Counted from the stretch's first letter, positions 7,692 through 17,267 are shown. The stretch is 64,000 nt of DNA from Thalassotalea sp. G2M2-11 (GCF_017168195.1 NZ_JADNYL010000001.1:496001-560000); one strand, 5' to 3'. Program-made: numbers and translations. The notes: generated by a model not told the origin, from the sequence alone.

Positions 7692-10010
7692 TCACTGGTT
7701 ACGATTTAGTAGGTGTTGATCAAAGTAATCGGTTTTTAATGTTTGTAAGTGAAGTGTAGTGCCTTCACCTTCCCACAATCCGTGACTACGATTAGGGTAA
7801 GACATAAACTGAAATTGCTTGTTATGTTTGACTAATTCATTAATCAAACGCTCTGCGCCTTGATAGTGCACATTATCATCACCTGTACCGTGTACCAGTA
7901 GTAAATTACCCGCTAAGTTTTTCGCATGAGTAATAGGTGAACCTTGCTTATAACCTTCTTCATTGTCAGCAAGGATGCCAGAGTAACGTTCTTGATAAAT
8001 TGTGTCGTATAAACGTTGATCCGGTACTGGCGCTAGTGAAATACCAACATGATATTGCTCAGGGTAGCGAAATAACATGTTTAATGTCATAGAGCCTCCA
8101 CCAGAATGACCCCAAATACCAACACGGTCAGTATCTATGTAACTCCAACGCTTCGCCATAGCTTTAAGGGCATCTGATTGGTCGCGAGAGGATAAAACTC
8201 CTATTGCACCATAAACTTGTTTACGCCATTCTCTGCCTTTCGGCGCGCGAGTGCCACGGTTATCAATAGAAGCGACTATATAGCCTTTTTCCGTCATCAT
8301 TTGATCCCATAGGTACGCATTGCCACGCCATCTATCTTGTACTGTTTGCCCCCAAGCTTCACCGTAAACATAAAAAATAATAGGGTATTTTTTATTAGGG
8401 TCAAAATCAGCAGGGCGCATGATATAACCGTCTAACACCACACCATCTTGAGCAGTCACTTGAAAAAACTCATGTTGTGGAGCAATAAGGGAATCGAGCT
8501 TAGTGATTAATTCGTTGTTATCCATCATCATGTGTTGCTCTTGATGACCTTCAATCTTTACTAAGCGTTTTTGTGTTGGTTGACTAAAAGTGGAATGAGA
8601 ATGTATCGCCCATTCACCGTTAGGTGACATTTGATAGCTATTTGAGCCGGCAAAAGCATCAGGCGTTACTTGTTGATTAACAATGCTGGCGTCTAATTTA
8701 CTTCTAAATAAATAACGTTGCCCGACATCTTTTGGTGAGGCGATATAATAAAGCCAACCGCTATCTTCATCTACGGCTTGAATGCTAACGGTATCAAATT
8801 CACCCGGCGTGAGATCTATTTTGGTTTTACCATCTCGTGAAATGTTATAAAAATGACGCCAGCCACTGGCTTCACTAGTCCAAATAAAGTTTTTACCTTG
8901 ATTGATCCATTTTGCATCGGTAATACCGTCTAAGAAGTGTTCATCTTGTTCGGTATAAATTTTTCGTACGTCACCTGTTGATACGTTAGTAAGGTAGAGT
9001 ATGTCTCTGTCTTGTTTACGGTTTAGGTGTTGGATAAGAATTTCATCACTGTTGCCTGACCAATTCATACGAGGAATGTACATATCGCGAGAATTATTAG
9101 GAATTTTTGCCCAAGTTGTTTTTGCACTGGCTAAGTCAACAATACCTATTTTAGCTAAAGCGTTAGTTTCTCCCACTTTTGGGTACGGAAAACTGGTAAT
9201 GGTTGGGTAGAGCGCATCGGTATTATTGATCATATGAAAATCTTTACTACCACTGGTATCTAGCTGCCAATAGGCGATCTTCTTGCCGTCAGGGCTCCAA
9301 CGAAAGCCATCGCGAATGCTAAACTCTTCTTCATATACCCAGTCGAATAAGCCATTAATAATGCCATTACCCGCATCTTTAGTTAACTGAGTAATTTGTT
9401 GATTAGCTAAATTTTCCAGATAAATATTATTGTCTACCACATAAGCTACAGCACTTGCGTCTGGCGAAAATTTAGCAAACATCAAGCTGCTGTCTTGCAC
9501 ATCCTTTCCACCTAAACGCGCTAACTTGCTTGAAGCTAATGTTAAGACCCAATAGTCGCCGCGGCTATTTGAGCGCCACACTTTTTTGCTGTTGGTATAG
9601 ATCAGTAGTTTTTTACGATCATCTGACCAAATATAGTTATGAATGGCAAGCGGCTTGGTTTCACCTTCAGGGATCAGTTGCTCTGCACTCACTAATATCG
9701 TGCGTTCTAATGTTGCGGGATCGTAAACGACAATATCTTTACCTATGCTAACTTCGTCACCCTCATCATTTTTTTTCTTTGCTGCAGATTTCTCAACAGC
9801 GGTGTAACCACTGCCATCAGCTAGCCAGCGGATACGGCCAATGCGATCTGATGTAAATTCGTGGTCTTGATAAATGCGTTCTAATGTTAAGTGATTGTTC
9901 TTTTTTGTTATATCCGCTGAATCTTGCTCTTTGACTGTGCTTTGGCACGCGGCAAGTGTTGTGGTAAACACCGTGGCTACCATCCAGCGCTGGAATGTTG
10001 AAAGTTGCAT
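7692..10010 (-). CDS. dipeptidyl-peptidase IV-like prolyl oligopeptidase (S9B), lipoprotein
   Basis: 772 aa. The signal peptide ends in a lipobox-like LAAC at residues 19-22, so the enzyme is probably a periplasmic or surface lipoprotein. Residues about 80-480 form the DPP-IV N-terminal beta-propeller, including the DWVYEEEF motif whose Glu pair binds the substrate N-terminus. The C-terminal alpha/beta hydrolase has Ser636 in GHSGGGS, Asp711 in GTGDDNVH and His743 in RSHGLW. It should release X-Pro dipeptides from peptide N-termini. The gene is alone, with a terminator at 7632-7658 and an inverted repeat at 10042-10059 in its leader. Marine Alteromonadales carry many S9 peptidases, so the exact specificity stays open. 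Confidence 0.92.
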   Translation of the reverse strand: MQLSTFQRWMVATVFTTTLAACQSTVKEQDSADITKKNNHLTLERIYQDHEFTSDRIGRIRWLADGSGYTAVEKSAAKKKNDEGDEVSIGKDIVVYDPATLERTILVSAEQLIPEGETKPLAIHNYIWSDDRKKLLIYTNSKKVWRSNSRGDYWVLTLASSKLARLGGKDVQDSSLMFAKFSPDASAVAYVVDNNIYLENLANQQITQLTKDAGNGIINGLFDWVYEEEFSIRDGFRWSPDGKKIAYWQLDTSGSKDFHMINNTDALYPTITSFPYPKVGETNALAKIGIVDLASAKTTWAKIPNNSRDMYIPRMNWSGNSDEILIQHLNRKQDRDILYLTNVSTGDVRKIYTEQDEHFLDGITDAKWINQGKNFIWTSEASGWRHFYNISRDGKTKIDLTPGEFDTVSIQAVDEDSGWLYYIASPKDVGQRYLFRSKLDASIVNQQVTPDAFAGSNSYQMSPNGEWAIHSHSTFSQPTQKRLVKIEGHQEQHMMMDNNELITKLDSLIAPQHEFFQVTAQDGVVLDGYIMRPADFDPNKKYPIIFYVYGEAWGQTVQDRWRGNAYLWDQMMTEKGYIVASIDNRGTRAPKGREWRKQVYGAIGVLSSRDQSDALKAMAKRWSYIDTDRVGIWGHSGGGSMTLNMLFRYPEQYHVGISLAPVPDQRLYDTIYQERYSGILADNEEGYKQGSPITHAKNLAGNLLLVHGTGDDNVHYQGAERLINELVKHNKQFQFMSYPNRSHGLWEGEGTTLHLQTLKTDYFDQHLLNRNQ

Positions 10011-10041
10011 ATAATTTTCCTTGTTTAACTTGCCGATACTT

Positions 10042-10059
10042 TAAATTGCATACAATTTA
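10042..10059. promoter_or_regulatory. inverted repeat upstream of the S9 peptidase gene
   Basis: TAAATTG-CATA-CAATTTA is a perfect 7-bp inverted repeat, 32-49 bp before the peptidase start. It is a possible operator, but the sequence is AT-rich and chance is not excluded. Confidence 0.3.
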
Positions 10060-10252
10060 TTGGCAATGTTTTTCATCTTAAAAACTGGCTTGGTTACCTT
10101 ATTTGATTAAACGCATCTTTATGATATCCATCTACTTTTAAAGACATATTTATGTTGAATAATGATGATAATTATTCGCTATTGGCTTTATGATGGATAA
10201 TTTGAGATAGTGGTAAGAGGTTAATACTTTATTAATTTTTTAAGGTTATTAT

Positions 10253-10465
10253 ATGGATATTACTATTTCCGAGTCGGTTATTACCTGTCCAGCGTGCGGG
10301 GCTGAAAAAAAGGAAACCATGCCTAAGAATGCTTGTCAGTATTTTTATGAATGCACCTCTTGTCGTAAATTATTGAAACCATTACCTAAAAGCTGTTGTG
10401 TTTTTTGTTCTTATGGCACCATTAAATGTCCACCGGTTCAAGAAAATGGTTCTTGCTGTTGTTAA
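10253..10465 (+). CDS. small Cys-rich GDCCVxP-like protein
   Basis: 70 aa with cysteines in zinc-ribbon-like pairs: TCPAC, CQYFYECTSC, SCCVFCSYG, KCPP and a terminal SCCC. The central KSCCVFCSYGTIKCPP corresponds to the GDCCV-type motif of small proteins often found beside mercury and other heavy-metal resistance genes (GDCCVxP family), with KSCC replacing GDCC. It probably binds metal. There is no merR or transporter gene beside it here, and the gene stands alone. The start ATG at 10253 follows an AAGG site. Confidence 0.75.
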   Translation: MDITISESVITCPACGAEKKETMPKNACQYFYECTSCRKLLKPLPKSCCVFCSYGTIKCPPVQENGSCCC

Positions 10466-10788
10466 AACATTTTCTACGTCGTGTGTCCGACATCATAGAT
10501 TTCGTCGATGTAAAAGTATGAACAGGTGAATAAGGGGGGTTATATTAGCTGCGACAACGAGGTTGGCGTCTGTAGTGCTCCATATACCTCATAAGGTGTA
10601 TAGATAGCCGAACCGCTTACTTCTCATAATGTCTTTTGGATAATATACAGCTAAATTTTAGTGTTACTCTCTCAGCACGCATTATTTAATTACTGTTATA
10701 TACTCAAATAAGTGAGTTAACTGGCTTATCTTACAAATATTTCAATGAGATGAGTATTGAGTCTTTCTTTGATTGAGGAGTCCTGCTA
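10466..10788. other. 323-bp intergenic region, no clear gene
   Basis: Between the Cys-rich gene and the small gene at 10789. I see no ORF with a ribosome site, no convincing terminator and no tRNA. An imperfect inverted repeat (ATACCT-CATA-AGGTGTAT) lies near 10586-10603. The last 20 bp contain the GAGGAG-type ribosome site of the next gene. Confidence 0.4.
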
Positions 10789-10974
10789 ATGGATAAAGAC
10801 ATGTTTATTCGTGATACATCAGCGCAGATATATGCAGCAATGTTCGCTAATCCTGAAAAAGAGCCTTCTACGCAAGTTGCTATCAAAAGTGCAATTAACT
10901 TATGGGAGCAATTGATAGCCAATGATATTGATCCTCATACTCAAGGTTCGGAGAACCCAAGGGTGTATCTATAG
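10789..10974 (+). CDS. small hypothetical protein
   Basis: 61 aa, soluble, with an amphipathic middle (AAMFANPEKEPSTQVAIKSAINLWEQLIAND). The ATG at 10789 is preceded by a good ribosome site (TTGAGGAGTCC), which with ordinary amino-acid composition argues for a real gene. No motif is recognised. It is monocistronic, between a 323-bp and a 212-bp intergenic stretch. Confidence 0.5.
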   Translation: MDKDMFIRDTSAQIYAAMFANPEKEPSTQVAIKSAINLWEQLIANDIDPHTQGSENPRVYL

Positions 10975-11186
10975 CTTGCGTCAGTTGCCAAGGGCGTATT
11001 GAACTCTTATTTAGCATCAAATTGATACCGTTAAAAGCGAGCAAGTTTCACTAAATCGAACTGTGATTGTTGATGAAAATGTTTATAGCTATATATATCA
11101 TTTTGAGCTAACGATGATTGATAAAATACGGTTATGATATTGATCATATTTGACTTTGGTGAGACACAAATAAACGAGCTGTAAAT

Positions 11187-11597
11187 ATGGGCATAGAAAA
11201 GTTAATGAGCAAAGCGATTGTTACCGTACAAATGGATGATACGCTGAAGCATATTAAAAAATTATTTGATCACACAGGCTTTCATCATTTACTTGTTGTT
11301 GAATCTAATGAGTTAGTTGGGGTGATTTCTGATCGTGATTTACTAAAGTCATTAAGCCCTAACTTAGGAACAGCATCTGAGACAGCGAAAGATTTAGCCG
11401 TTTTGAATAAGCGTGTACATCAGATCATGTCGAGAAAGTTAGTCACCCTTACCTCTGAGGCAAGTGTCTATGATGCGATTGATGTGTTCAACCAATATAA
11501 AATATCTTGCATTCCAATTGTTGATCAATCCAAGAAGGCCGTGGGTATACTGTCATGGCGTGATATTATGTTGGCGCTAAAACGAAAAAATCAGTAA
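11187..11597 (+). CDS. CBS-domain pair protein
   Basis: 136 aa made almost entirely of two CBS motifs: residues about 5-55 (VQMDDTLKHIKKLFDHTGFHHLLVVE... GVISDRDLLKSL) and about 75-132 (MSRKLVTLTSEASVYDAIDVF... CIPIVD... GILSWRDIMLALK). Such Bateman modules bind adenine nucleotides and usually act as energy or redox sensors on partner proteins. No fused effector domain is present. It precedes the nitrilase gene by 160 bp on the same strand; a functional link is not shown. Confidence 0.85.
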   Translation: MGIEKLMSKAIVTVQMDDTLKHIKKLFDHTGFHHLLVVESNELVGVISDRDLLKSLSPNLGTASETAKDLAVLNKRVHQIMSRKLVTLTSEASVYDAIDVFNQYKISCIPIVDQSKKAVGILSWRDIMLALKRKNQ

Positions 11598-11757
11598 ATC
11601 CAATACCTTCACTTTATTGAAACTGCTACTACAAGCACAGCAAAGCTGTGTTTATTTGCTAATCTAAAAGAACCATTCGTTTAAAAAGCTGAAACCTTCA
11701 GCGATAGATCATGAGCTATTTGTCTGATCTACTAATCAAGTGAAAGGGAGTGTAGAG

Positions 11758-12702
11758 ATGAGTAAAATAGCGATTATTCAACAGGCACCTGTTGTTTTAG
11801 ATAAAACACGCACTATTAACAAAGCGGTGGAATTGATTGAGAGTGCGGCTGAACAAGGTGCTCAGTTGATCATTTTCCCTGAAGCGTTTATTCCAGGTTA
11901 CCCTGCATGGATCTGGCGATTAAGACCTGGTGGCGATTGGGGGATTTGTGAATCATTACATCATCAGTTTTTTGAAAACTCTGTCAACTTATCCACTGAC
12001 GATCTCAAGCCTTTATTTGATGTTGCGAAGAAAAAACAGGTTACTGTCGTTTGTGGGATGAGTGAGCGAGATGACAAGAACAGCCAAGGCACACTTTATA
12101 ATTCACTTGTGACTATCAGCGATAAAGGTAAACTGATTAATCACCACCGTAAATTGATGCCTACGAACCCTGAGCGTATGGTTTGGGGCTTTGGTGATGG
12201 GCATGGATTGAACGTGATAGATTCGCCTGTTGGCAAAATTGCCAGCTTAATTTGTTGGGAAAATTATATGCCTTTGGCGCGCTATGCCTTGTATGCGCAG
12301 GGCGTTGAAATTTACATCGCACCAACGTATGACAGTGGCGATGCCTGGATAGGTACGATGCAACATATTGCTAGAGAGGGCAAATGCTGGGTATTATCTT
12401 GTGGTGTGGCTCTTGAACGAGGTGATTTACCGAAAGACTTTCCTGATATTGACAGGTTATACCCTGAAACAGAGCAATGGATTAATCAGGGGGATTCTTT
12501 GGTGGTATCGCCTAAAGGAGAAATTATTGCCGGCCCATTATCCTGTGAAAAAGGTCTACTGCTGGTTGATATTGATGCAGCACAAGCAACTACTGCTAAA
12601 CGTGCATTAGATGTGGCTGGCCATTATGCGCGGCCTGATATTTTTAAACTCACCGTTGATAAAGCAAGACAATCGCCAATTAGCTTTACCAATATAGAGT
12701 AG
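11758..12702 (+). CDS. nitrilase-superfamily (branch 1-like) C-N hydrolase
   Basis: 314 aa from ATG 11758, which follows an AAAGGGAG ribosome site; a GTG at 11740 would add six residues but overlaps that site. Catalytic residues are Glu42 (FPEAF), Lys132 (HRKLMP) and Cys166 (LICWENYMPLAR). The CWENYMPLARY context and the GYPAWIW sequence near 47-53 are those of true nitrilases and cyanide hydratases rather than amidases. The expected reaction is nitrile plus water to carboxylate and ammonia. The length suits the family. The gene is probably monocistronic, and its natural substrate cannot be read from sequence. Confidence 0.88.
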   Translation: MSKIAIIQQAPVVLDKTRTINKAVELIESAAEQGAQLIIFPEAFIPGYPAWIWRLRPGGDWGICESLHHQFFENSVNLSTDDLKPLFDVAKKKQVTVVCGMSERDDKNSQGTLYNSLVTISDKGKLINHHRKLMPTNPERMVWGFGDGHGLNVIDSPVGKIASLICWENYMPLARYALYAQGVEIYIAPTYDSGDAWIGTMQHIAREGKCWVLSCGVALERGDLPKDFPDIDRLYPETEQWINQGDSLVVSPKGEIIAGPLSCEKGLLLVDIDAAQATTAKRALDVAGHYARPDIFKLTVDKARQSPISFTNIE

Positions 12703-12831
12703 TGCTCAAATCATAAACTCGTGTCATCATCAAAAACTTGAATGATAATCATGCGAGATATTTAGTGCTGCCATATTGAAAATATTGTTTTATCCCCCAT
12801 GTTATCAAGACGATCTTAATGAGGTATTGCT

Positions 12832-13767
12832 ATGGAAAAAGCGCTCGAAATAACAAGCTTGAAAAAAACATATAAGGGTGGCTTTCAAGCGTTAAAAGGT
12901 ATTGATTTGTCTGTTAAGCAAGGGGATTTCTTTGCATTGCTCGGACCTAATGGTGCGGGTAAATCAACTACGATTGGCGTGATCACCTCCCTTGTCAATA
13001 AAACCGCAGGTCAAGTAAAGGTGTTTGGTCATGACATCGATCAAGCACTTGAAACAGCGAAAAGTTTTATTGGTTTAGTCCCACAAGAATTTAACTTCAA
13101 CCAGTTTGAATCGTTAACAAAAATTTTAGTTAATCAGGCGGGTTACTATGGCGTAGAAAGATCGCTGGCTCATAAACGTGCTGAAAAATATCTAAAACAA
13201 CTCGATCTTTGGGATAAAAAAGATGCTCCTGCACGTAACTTATCGGGTGGTATGAAACGACGTTTGATGATAGCACGTGCATTAATGCATGAACCTAAAG
13301 TACTGATCCTTGATGAGCCAACTGCTGGTGTTGATATCGAGCTACGCCGCTCAATGTGGGACTTTCTCAGGGAGTTAAATAAGCAAGGTATCACTATTAT
13401 TTTAACGACTCATTACCTAGAAGAAGCAGAAATGCTGTGTCGAAATATTGCTATTATCGATTCAGGGGTGATTGTTGAAAATACCGATATGAAATCGTTA
13501 TTGGCCAAATTGGATGTTGAAACTTTTGTACTCGATTTGAAACTAAATAGCCCTGAACCAAAGATTGAGGGTTTTTGTTATCGTGTGATTGATGGCCATA
13601 CCATTGAAGTGGATGTCAAAAAATCACAACGTATTAATGATGTTTTTATGCAATTAAGTGAACAACAAATTGATGTACAAAGTATGCGTAATAAGAGTAA
13701 TCGTTTAGAAGAGTTGTTTGTCAGTTTAGTGGGTTCAGGGGCACATGTTGCTGCGCAAGGAGAATAA
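12832..13767 (+). CDS. ABC-2 type exporter ATP-binding protein
   Basis: 311 aa. Walker A GPNGAGKST lies at about 38-46, the Q-loop at PQEF, the signature LSGGMKRR at about 141, Walker B VLILDEPTAGVD, and the H-loop at THYLEE. The C-terminal 90 residues form the extra domain of drug or polysaccharide exporters of the YadG/CcmA type. It pairs with the permease that begins 3 bp after its stop. The likely role is ATP-driven export; the substrate is unknown. In E. coli the yadGH pair lies near panD, and here the pair also sits near pantothenate genes. Confidence 0.92.
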   Translation: MEKALEITSLKKTYKGGFQALKGIDLSVKQGDFFALLGPNGAGKSTTIGVITSLVNKTAGQVKVFGHDIDQALETAKSFIGLVPQEFNFNQFESLTKILVNQAGYYGVERSLAHKRAEKYLKQLDLWDKKDAPARNLSGGMKRRLMIARALMHEPKVLILDEPTAGVDIELRRSMWDFLRELNKQGITIILTTHYLEEAEMLCRNIAIIDSGVIVENTDMKSLLAKLDVETFVLDLKLNSPEPKIEGFCYRVIDGHTIEVDVKKSQRINDVFMQLSEQQIDVQSMRNKSNRLEELFVSLVGSGAHVAAQGE

Positions 13768-13770
13768 TTA

Positions 13771-14544
13771 ATGTCGTCTGCAAGAAATATGATCGCGCTG
13801 AAAAGTATATTACACAAAGAAGTACACCGATTTATGCGTATTTGGGTACAAACGTTAGTACCGCCGGCGATCACTATTAGTTTATATTTTGTTATTTTTG
13901 GTTCGTTAATTGGTGCTCGCATCGGCACTATGGACGGCTTTGATTATATGTCGTTTATTGTCCCTGGTTTAATTATGATGAGCGTGATCACCAATTCCTA
14001 TTCGAATGTTGCTTCGTCTTTTTTTAGTGCCAAATGGCAACGTAATGTTGAAGAAATGTTAGTAGCCCCTGTGCCTAATTGGGTGATTGTTGCCGGCTAT
14101 GTCGGCGGCGGCATGACTCGGGGCATTTTAGTGGGGTGTATTGTTACTTTTATTTCATTGTTCTTTACAGATATTCAAGTACATAACGCTTGGGTGATCA
14201 TTGTTACCGTGGCACTAACATCTGCAACATTTGCCTTGGGCGGGTTAATTAATGCCATATTCGCCGGTAGCTTCGATGATATTTCTATTATACCAACCTT
14301 TGTTTTAACGCCATTGACTTACCTTGGAGGCGTGTTCTATTCGATAAGCTTATTACCGGAATTTTGGCAAGGGGTGTCTAAGGTTAATCCGATTGTCTAT
14401 ATGGTTAATGCATTTCGCTATGGTTTTATCGGGGTATCAGATGTCGACTTGACCGTTGCATTTGCTGTACTTGGTGTGTTTATTGTAAGTCTATTTACAA
14501 TCGCAATGATGTTAATTACTAAAGGTATAGGGCTAAGAAGTTAA
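13771..14544 (+). CDS. ABC-2 type exporter permease
   Basis: 257 aa with about six membrane helices. The central signature (LVAPVPNWVIVAGYVGGGMTRG) and the LTPLTYLGGVFYSISLLP region are typical of YadH-type ABC-2 permeases. The start overlaps the operon context: 3 bp after the ATPase stop, with an AAGGAG ribosome site inside the end of that gene. Its own stop overlaps the next start by one base (TAATG), so the exporter and the methyltransferase are co-translated. Confidence 0.92.
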   Translation: MSSARNMIALKSILHKEVHRFMRIWVQTLVPPAITISLYFVIFGSLIGARIGTMDGFDYMSFIVPGLIMMSVITNSYSNVASSFFSAKWQRNVEEMLVAPVPNWVIVAGYVGGGMTRGILVGCIVTFISLFFTDIQVHNAWVIIVTVALTSATFALGGLINAIFAGSFDDISIIPTFVLTPLTYLGGVFYSISLLPEFWQGVSKVNPIVYMVNAFRYGFIGVSDVDLTVAFAVLGVFIVSLFTIAMMLITKGIGLRS

Positions 14545-15227
14545 TGACAGATAAGGCGTTAGGTGATTCAAAAGCGATTATCACCAATCAACCAGATATC
14601 CATGAAAAGTTACTTGATGTTGCTAAGAAACATCTTGCGCATCCGTCAAAGAAACCTTTTCAGTCCCATACTCTAGAGGCGTTTGAACAAGCAAATCAGC
14701 TGGTTCAGGCGCATCAAGGTGAAGTGATCTTAGATTCTTGCTGTGGTGTCGGGCAAAGTACACGGTTGCTGGCTAAACGTAACCCCAATGCATTAGTCAT
14801 TGGGGTGGATAAGTCAGCACACCGCATTAATAAAAATGATGGACAGTTAATCGCCCAAACGGCAACACAACAAGTAAATAATTACTTACTTGTGCGGGCT
14901 GATTTAAATGACTTTTATCGGTTAGTTAAACGCGCTAACTGGCCGGTGAGTAAACATTATATTTTATACCCAAATCCGTGGCCAAAAGCGAAACACTTAC
15001 AAAGACGCTGGCATGGCAGTGCCGTTTTTCCTGAGTTGATCAGTATTGGAGAAGAGATCGAATTACGCAGTAACTGGCGCTTGTATTTGCAAGAGTTTCA
15101 ACTCGCCGCCACGTTAGTTGATCGCCAAGGAGAGCTTAACGAAGTTGTTGATCAACAACCGCTCACGCCATTTGAAGCAAAATATCAGGCTAGCGGTCAA
15201 ACATGCTGGCAGCTGTTATTGCGCTAA
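14544..15227 (+). CDS. TrmB-like SAM-dependent methyltransferase
   Basis: 227 aa. The SAM-binding motif I is VILDSCCGVGQST at about residues 61-73, and YPNPWPKAKHLQRRW at about 142 corresponds to the FPDPWPKKRHHKRR tRNA-binding motif of TrmB, the tRNA (guanine-46-N7) methyltransferase. The N-terminus (HEKLLDVAKKHLAHPSKKPF) differs from canonical TrmB. It overlaps the stop of the ABC permease by one base. It may be a second TrmB-type enzyme or a divergent relative with another RNA target. The main trmB gene is not visible in this window. Confidence 0.8.
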   Translation: MTDKALGDSKAIITNQPDIHEKLLDVAKKHLAHPSKKPFQSHTLEAFEQANQLVQAHQGEVILDSCCGVGQSTRLLAKRNPNALVIGVDKSAHRINKNDGQLIAQTATQQVNNYLLVRADLNDFYRLVKRANWPVSKHYILYPNPWPKAKHLQRRWHGSAVFPELISIGEEIELRSNWRLYLQEFQLAATLVDRQGELNEVVDQQPLTPFEAKYQASGQTCWQLLLR

Positions 15228-15398
15228 GAGCTGATATTTCGCAGTATTTATAATTAGTGAAATTTACTAAAAATTAGTTGTTTTTTCTTAAAGCAACTAA
15301 CAATCCATTCTTTCTTAACTATAATAGTTTATATATATCAATAATTTAAAATATTGGCTTGAAACTTGTTTATAAAATATAAACTAATTAAGGAAGTG

Positions 15399-15503
15399 AT
15401 GAAAATGACAACAAATATTAAAAAGAATGTATTAATGATGGCATTAAGTAGCTTAGCAATTGTTGAGTTAGGTTTTGTTTATTTAGCGACATTAGTTGCT
15501 TAA
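15399..15503 (+). CDS. putative 34-residue membrane peptide
   Basis: ATG at 15399 with an AAGGAAG ribosome site 7 bp upstream opens a 34-codon frame: a short basic start (MKMTTNIKKN) followed by one hydrophobic helix (LMMALSSLAIVELGFVYLATLVA). It has the layout of small inner-membrane peptides. It lies alone in a 400-bp AT-rich gap before panP. It may be a small protein or a leader; no homolog is recalled. Confidence 0.4.
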   Translation: MKMTTNIKKNVLMMALSSLAIVELGFVYLATLVA

Positions 15504-15626
15504 TTGACGCTGTTAACGCGAATAAATGAAATAAAACACAAGACTTTTACTGTAAATTTTATTAAAGTGCCGCACTTATATTGAATATTTCGCTTGTTTG
15601 AGCAAGCCAAGAATAGTGATCTAAGT

Positions 15627-17267
15627 ATGACGGTATCAAAACGCGCAGCTAAGGCGACAGAAGAGTCGTTACACCGCATTTTTACCATTCCAGAAGCGCC
15701 AGATTCTACCTTAGGGCGAATTGAACAAGAAATGTCACAAAACCTGACGGGCTTTCTTGGTGATCACATTGCCGCGAAAGAAATGGCATTATCTGAAATT
15801 GAAAAAGATTTCGCTTGCTCACAAATTCCTGAACAGCCGACCTTTGTATCTGACCATATGCATCACTTGCTGGATAAGCTGGTGGCGCAATCGGTGCATA
15901 CATCAAGCCCTAGTTTCATAGGGCATATGACCTCAGCCTTACCATATTTTATCTTACCATTATCAAAGCTAATGGTCGGCTTAAACCAAAACCTCGTTAA
16001 AATAGAAACATCTAAGGCGTTTACGCCATTAGAGCGTCAAGTATTGGGCATGATGCATCGCCTTGTTTATCGAAATGACGAACCGTTTTATCAGGAGTGG
16101 ATGCATAGTGCCAATCACTCTTTAGGTGCTTTTTGCTCTGGCGGCACCGTTGCCAATTTAACTGCGCTGTGGGTTGCTCGTAATAACTTGTTAAAACCTG
16201 AAGGTGACTTTAAAGGAGTTGCTCGTGAAGGGTTATTTAATGCGTTAAAGCATTACCAATACAATGGTTTGGCTATTTTGGTTTCAAGCCGTGGTCATTA
16301 CTCGTTGAAAAAATCAGCTGATGTCTTAGGTATAGGACAAGACAGCGTGATTGCTATTCCAACGGATGAAAACAATAAAGTTGATTGCCAAAAGCTGCGT
16401 GAGAAATGCCAAGAGCTCACAGATAAAAATATACGGGTATTAAGTATTATTGGTGTGGCGGGCACAACCGAAACGGGGAATATTGATCCGTTAACGGAAA
16501 TGGCTGAGATCGCTCAGCAGTTTCATTGTCACTTTCATGTTGATGCTGCTTGGGGCGGCGCTACGTTATTATCAGATAAACATCGCTCTTTGCTTGCCGG
16601 TGTTGAATTAGCAGATTCTGTCACTATCGATGCTCATAAACAAATGTATGTACCTATGGGCGCAGGCTTAGTCGTTTTTAAAAATCCAGCTTCTGTTGCT
16701 GCGATTGAACATCATGCTGAATATATACTGCGTAAAGGTTCTAAAGACTTAGGATCTCATACGTTAGAGGGCTCTCGACCAGGTATGGCAATGTTAGTTT
16801 ATGCCAGTTTGCATGTGATCAGTCGTCCAGGTTATGAACTTTTGATAAACCGTAGTATTGAAAAAGCACATTATTTTGCTGATTTAATTGAGCAGCATCC
16901 AGACTTTGAATTAATTACCCGTCCAGAATTGTGTATTTTAACTTATCGTTATAATCCTGCTGTGGTGCAGTACCTTCTTGCACATAGCGATAAGGCGGGA
17001 CAAGATAAAATCAATTCTTTGTTGGATAAATTAACGAAGTATGTACAGAAGCGACAGCGGGAAAATGGCAAATCATTTGTTTCTCGTACCCGTATTGAAG
17101 TGCAGAAATACCAAGGTAGAAAAACCTTAGTTTTTCGTGTTGTGCTGGCAAACCCGCTGACCTCAAATGAAATTTTAGTGGATGTTTTGGCTGAACAAGC
17201 AGAATTAGCGCAGGAAAGTCGAAACTTTTTACCTAAATTACTTACTTTAGCGAATGAAAATGAGTAA
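15627..17267 (+). CDS. panP: pyridoxal-dependent aspartate 1-decarboxylase PanP
   Basis: 546 aa from ATG 15627. A TTG at 15594 would add 11 residues, but neither has a strong ribosome site, and the shorter form fits the usual length of about 548 aa. It is a group II PLP decarboxylase: HVDAAWGGATL carries the Asp that contacts the pyridine nitrogen, and TIDAHKQMYVPMGAG carries the Schiff-base lysine. The opening TEESLHRIFTIPEAPDSTLGRIEQEM is characteristic of PanP, which makes beta-alanine from aspartate in marine gammaproteobacteria that lack PanD. It faces panC-panB across a 418-bp convergent region, supporting a role in pantothenate synthesis over glutamate decarboxylation. Confidence 0.88.
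   Translation: MTVSKRAAKATEESLHRIFTIPEAPDSTLGRIEQEMSQNLTGFLGDHIAAKEMALSEIEKDFACSQIPEQPTFVSDHMHHLLDKLVAQSVHTSSPSFIGHMTSALPYFILPLSKLMVGLNQNLVKIETSKAFTPLERQVLGMMHRLVYRNDEPFYQEWMHSANHSLGAFCSGGTVANLTALWVARNNLLKPEGDFKGVAREGLFNALKHYQYNGLAILVSSRGHYSLKKSADVLGIGQDSVIAIPTDENNKVDCQKLREKCQELTDKNIRVLSIIGVAGTTETGNIDPLTEMAEIAQQFHCHFHVDAAWGGATLLSDKHRSLLAGVELADSVTIDAHKQMYVPMGAGLVVFKNPASVAAIEHHAEYILRKGSKDLGSHTLEGSRPGMAMLVYASLHVISRPGYELLINRSIEKAHYFADLIEQHPDFELITRPELCILTYRYNPAVVQYLLAHSDKAGQDKINSLLDKLTKYVQKRQRENGKSFVSRTRIEVQKYQGRKTLVFRVVLANPLTSNEILVDVLAEQAELAQESRNFLPKLLTLANENE

Noticed and set aside
15594-15626. TTG start for panP
   Set aside because: It has no ribosome site and would make the protein longer than the usual PanP; ATG 15627 preferred, with some doubt.
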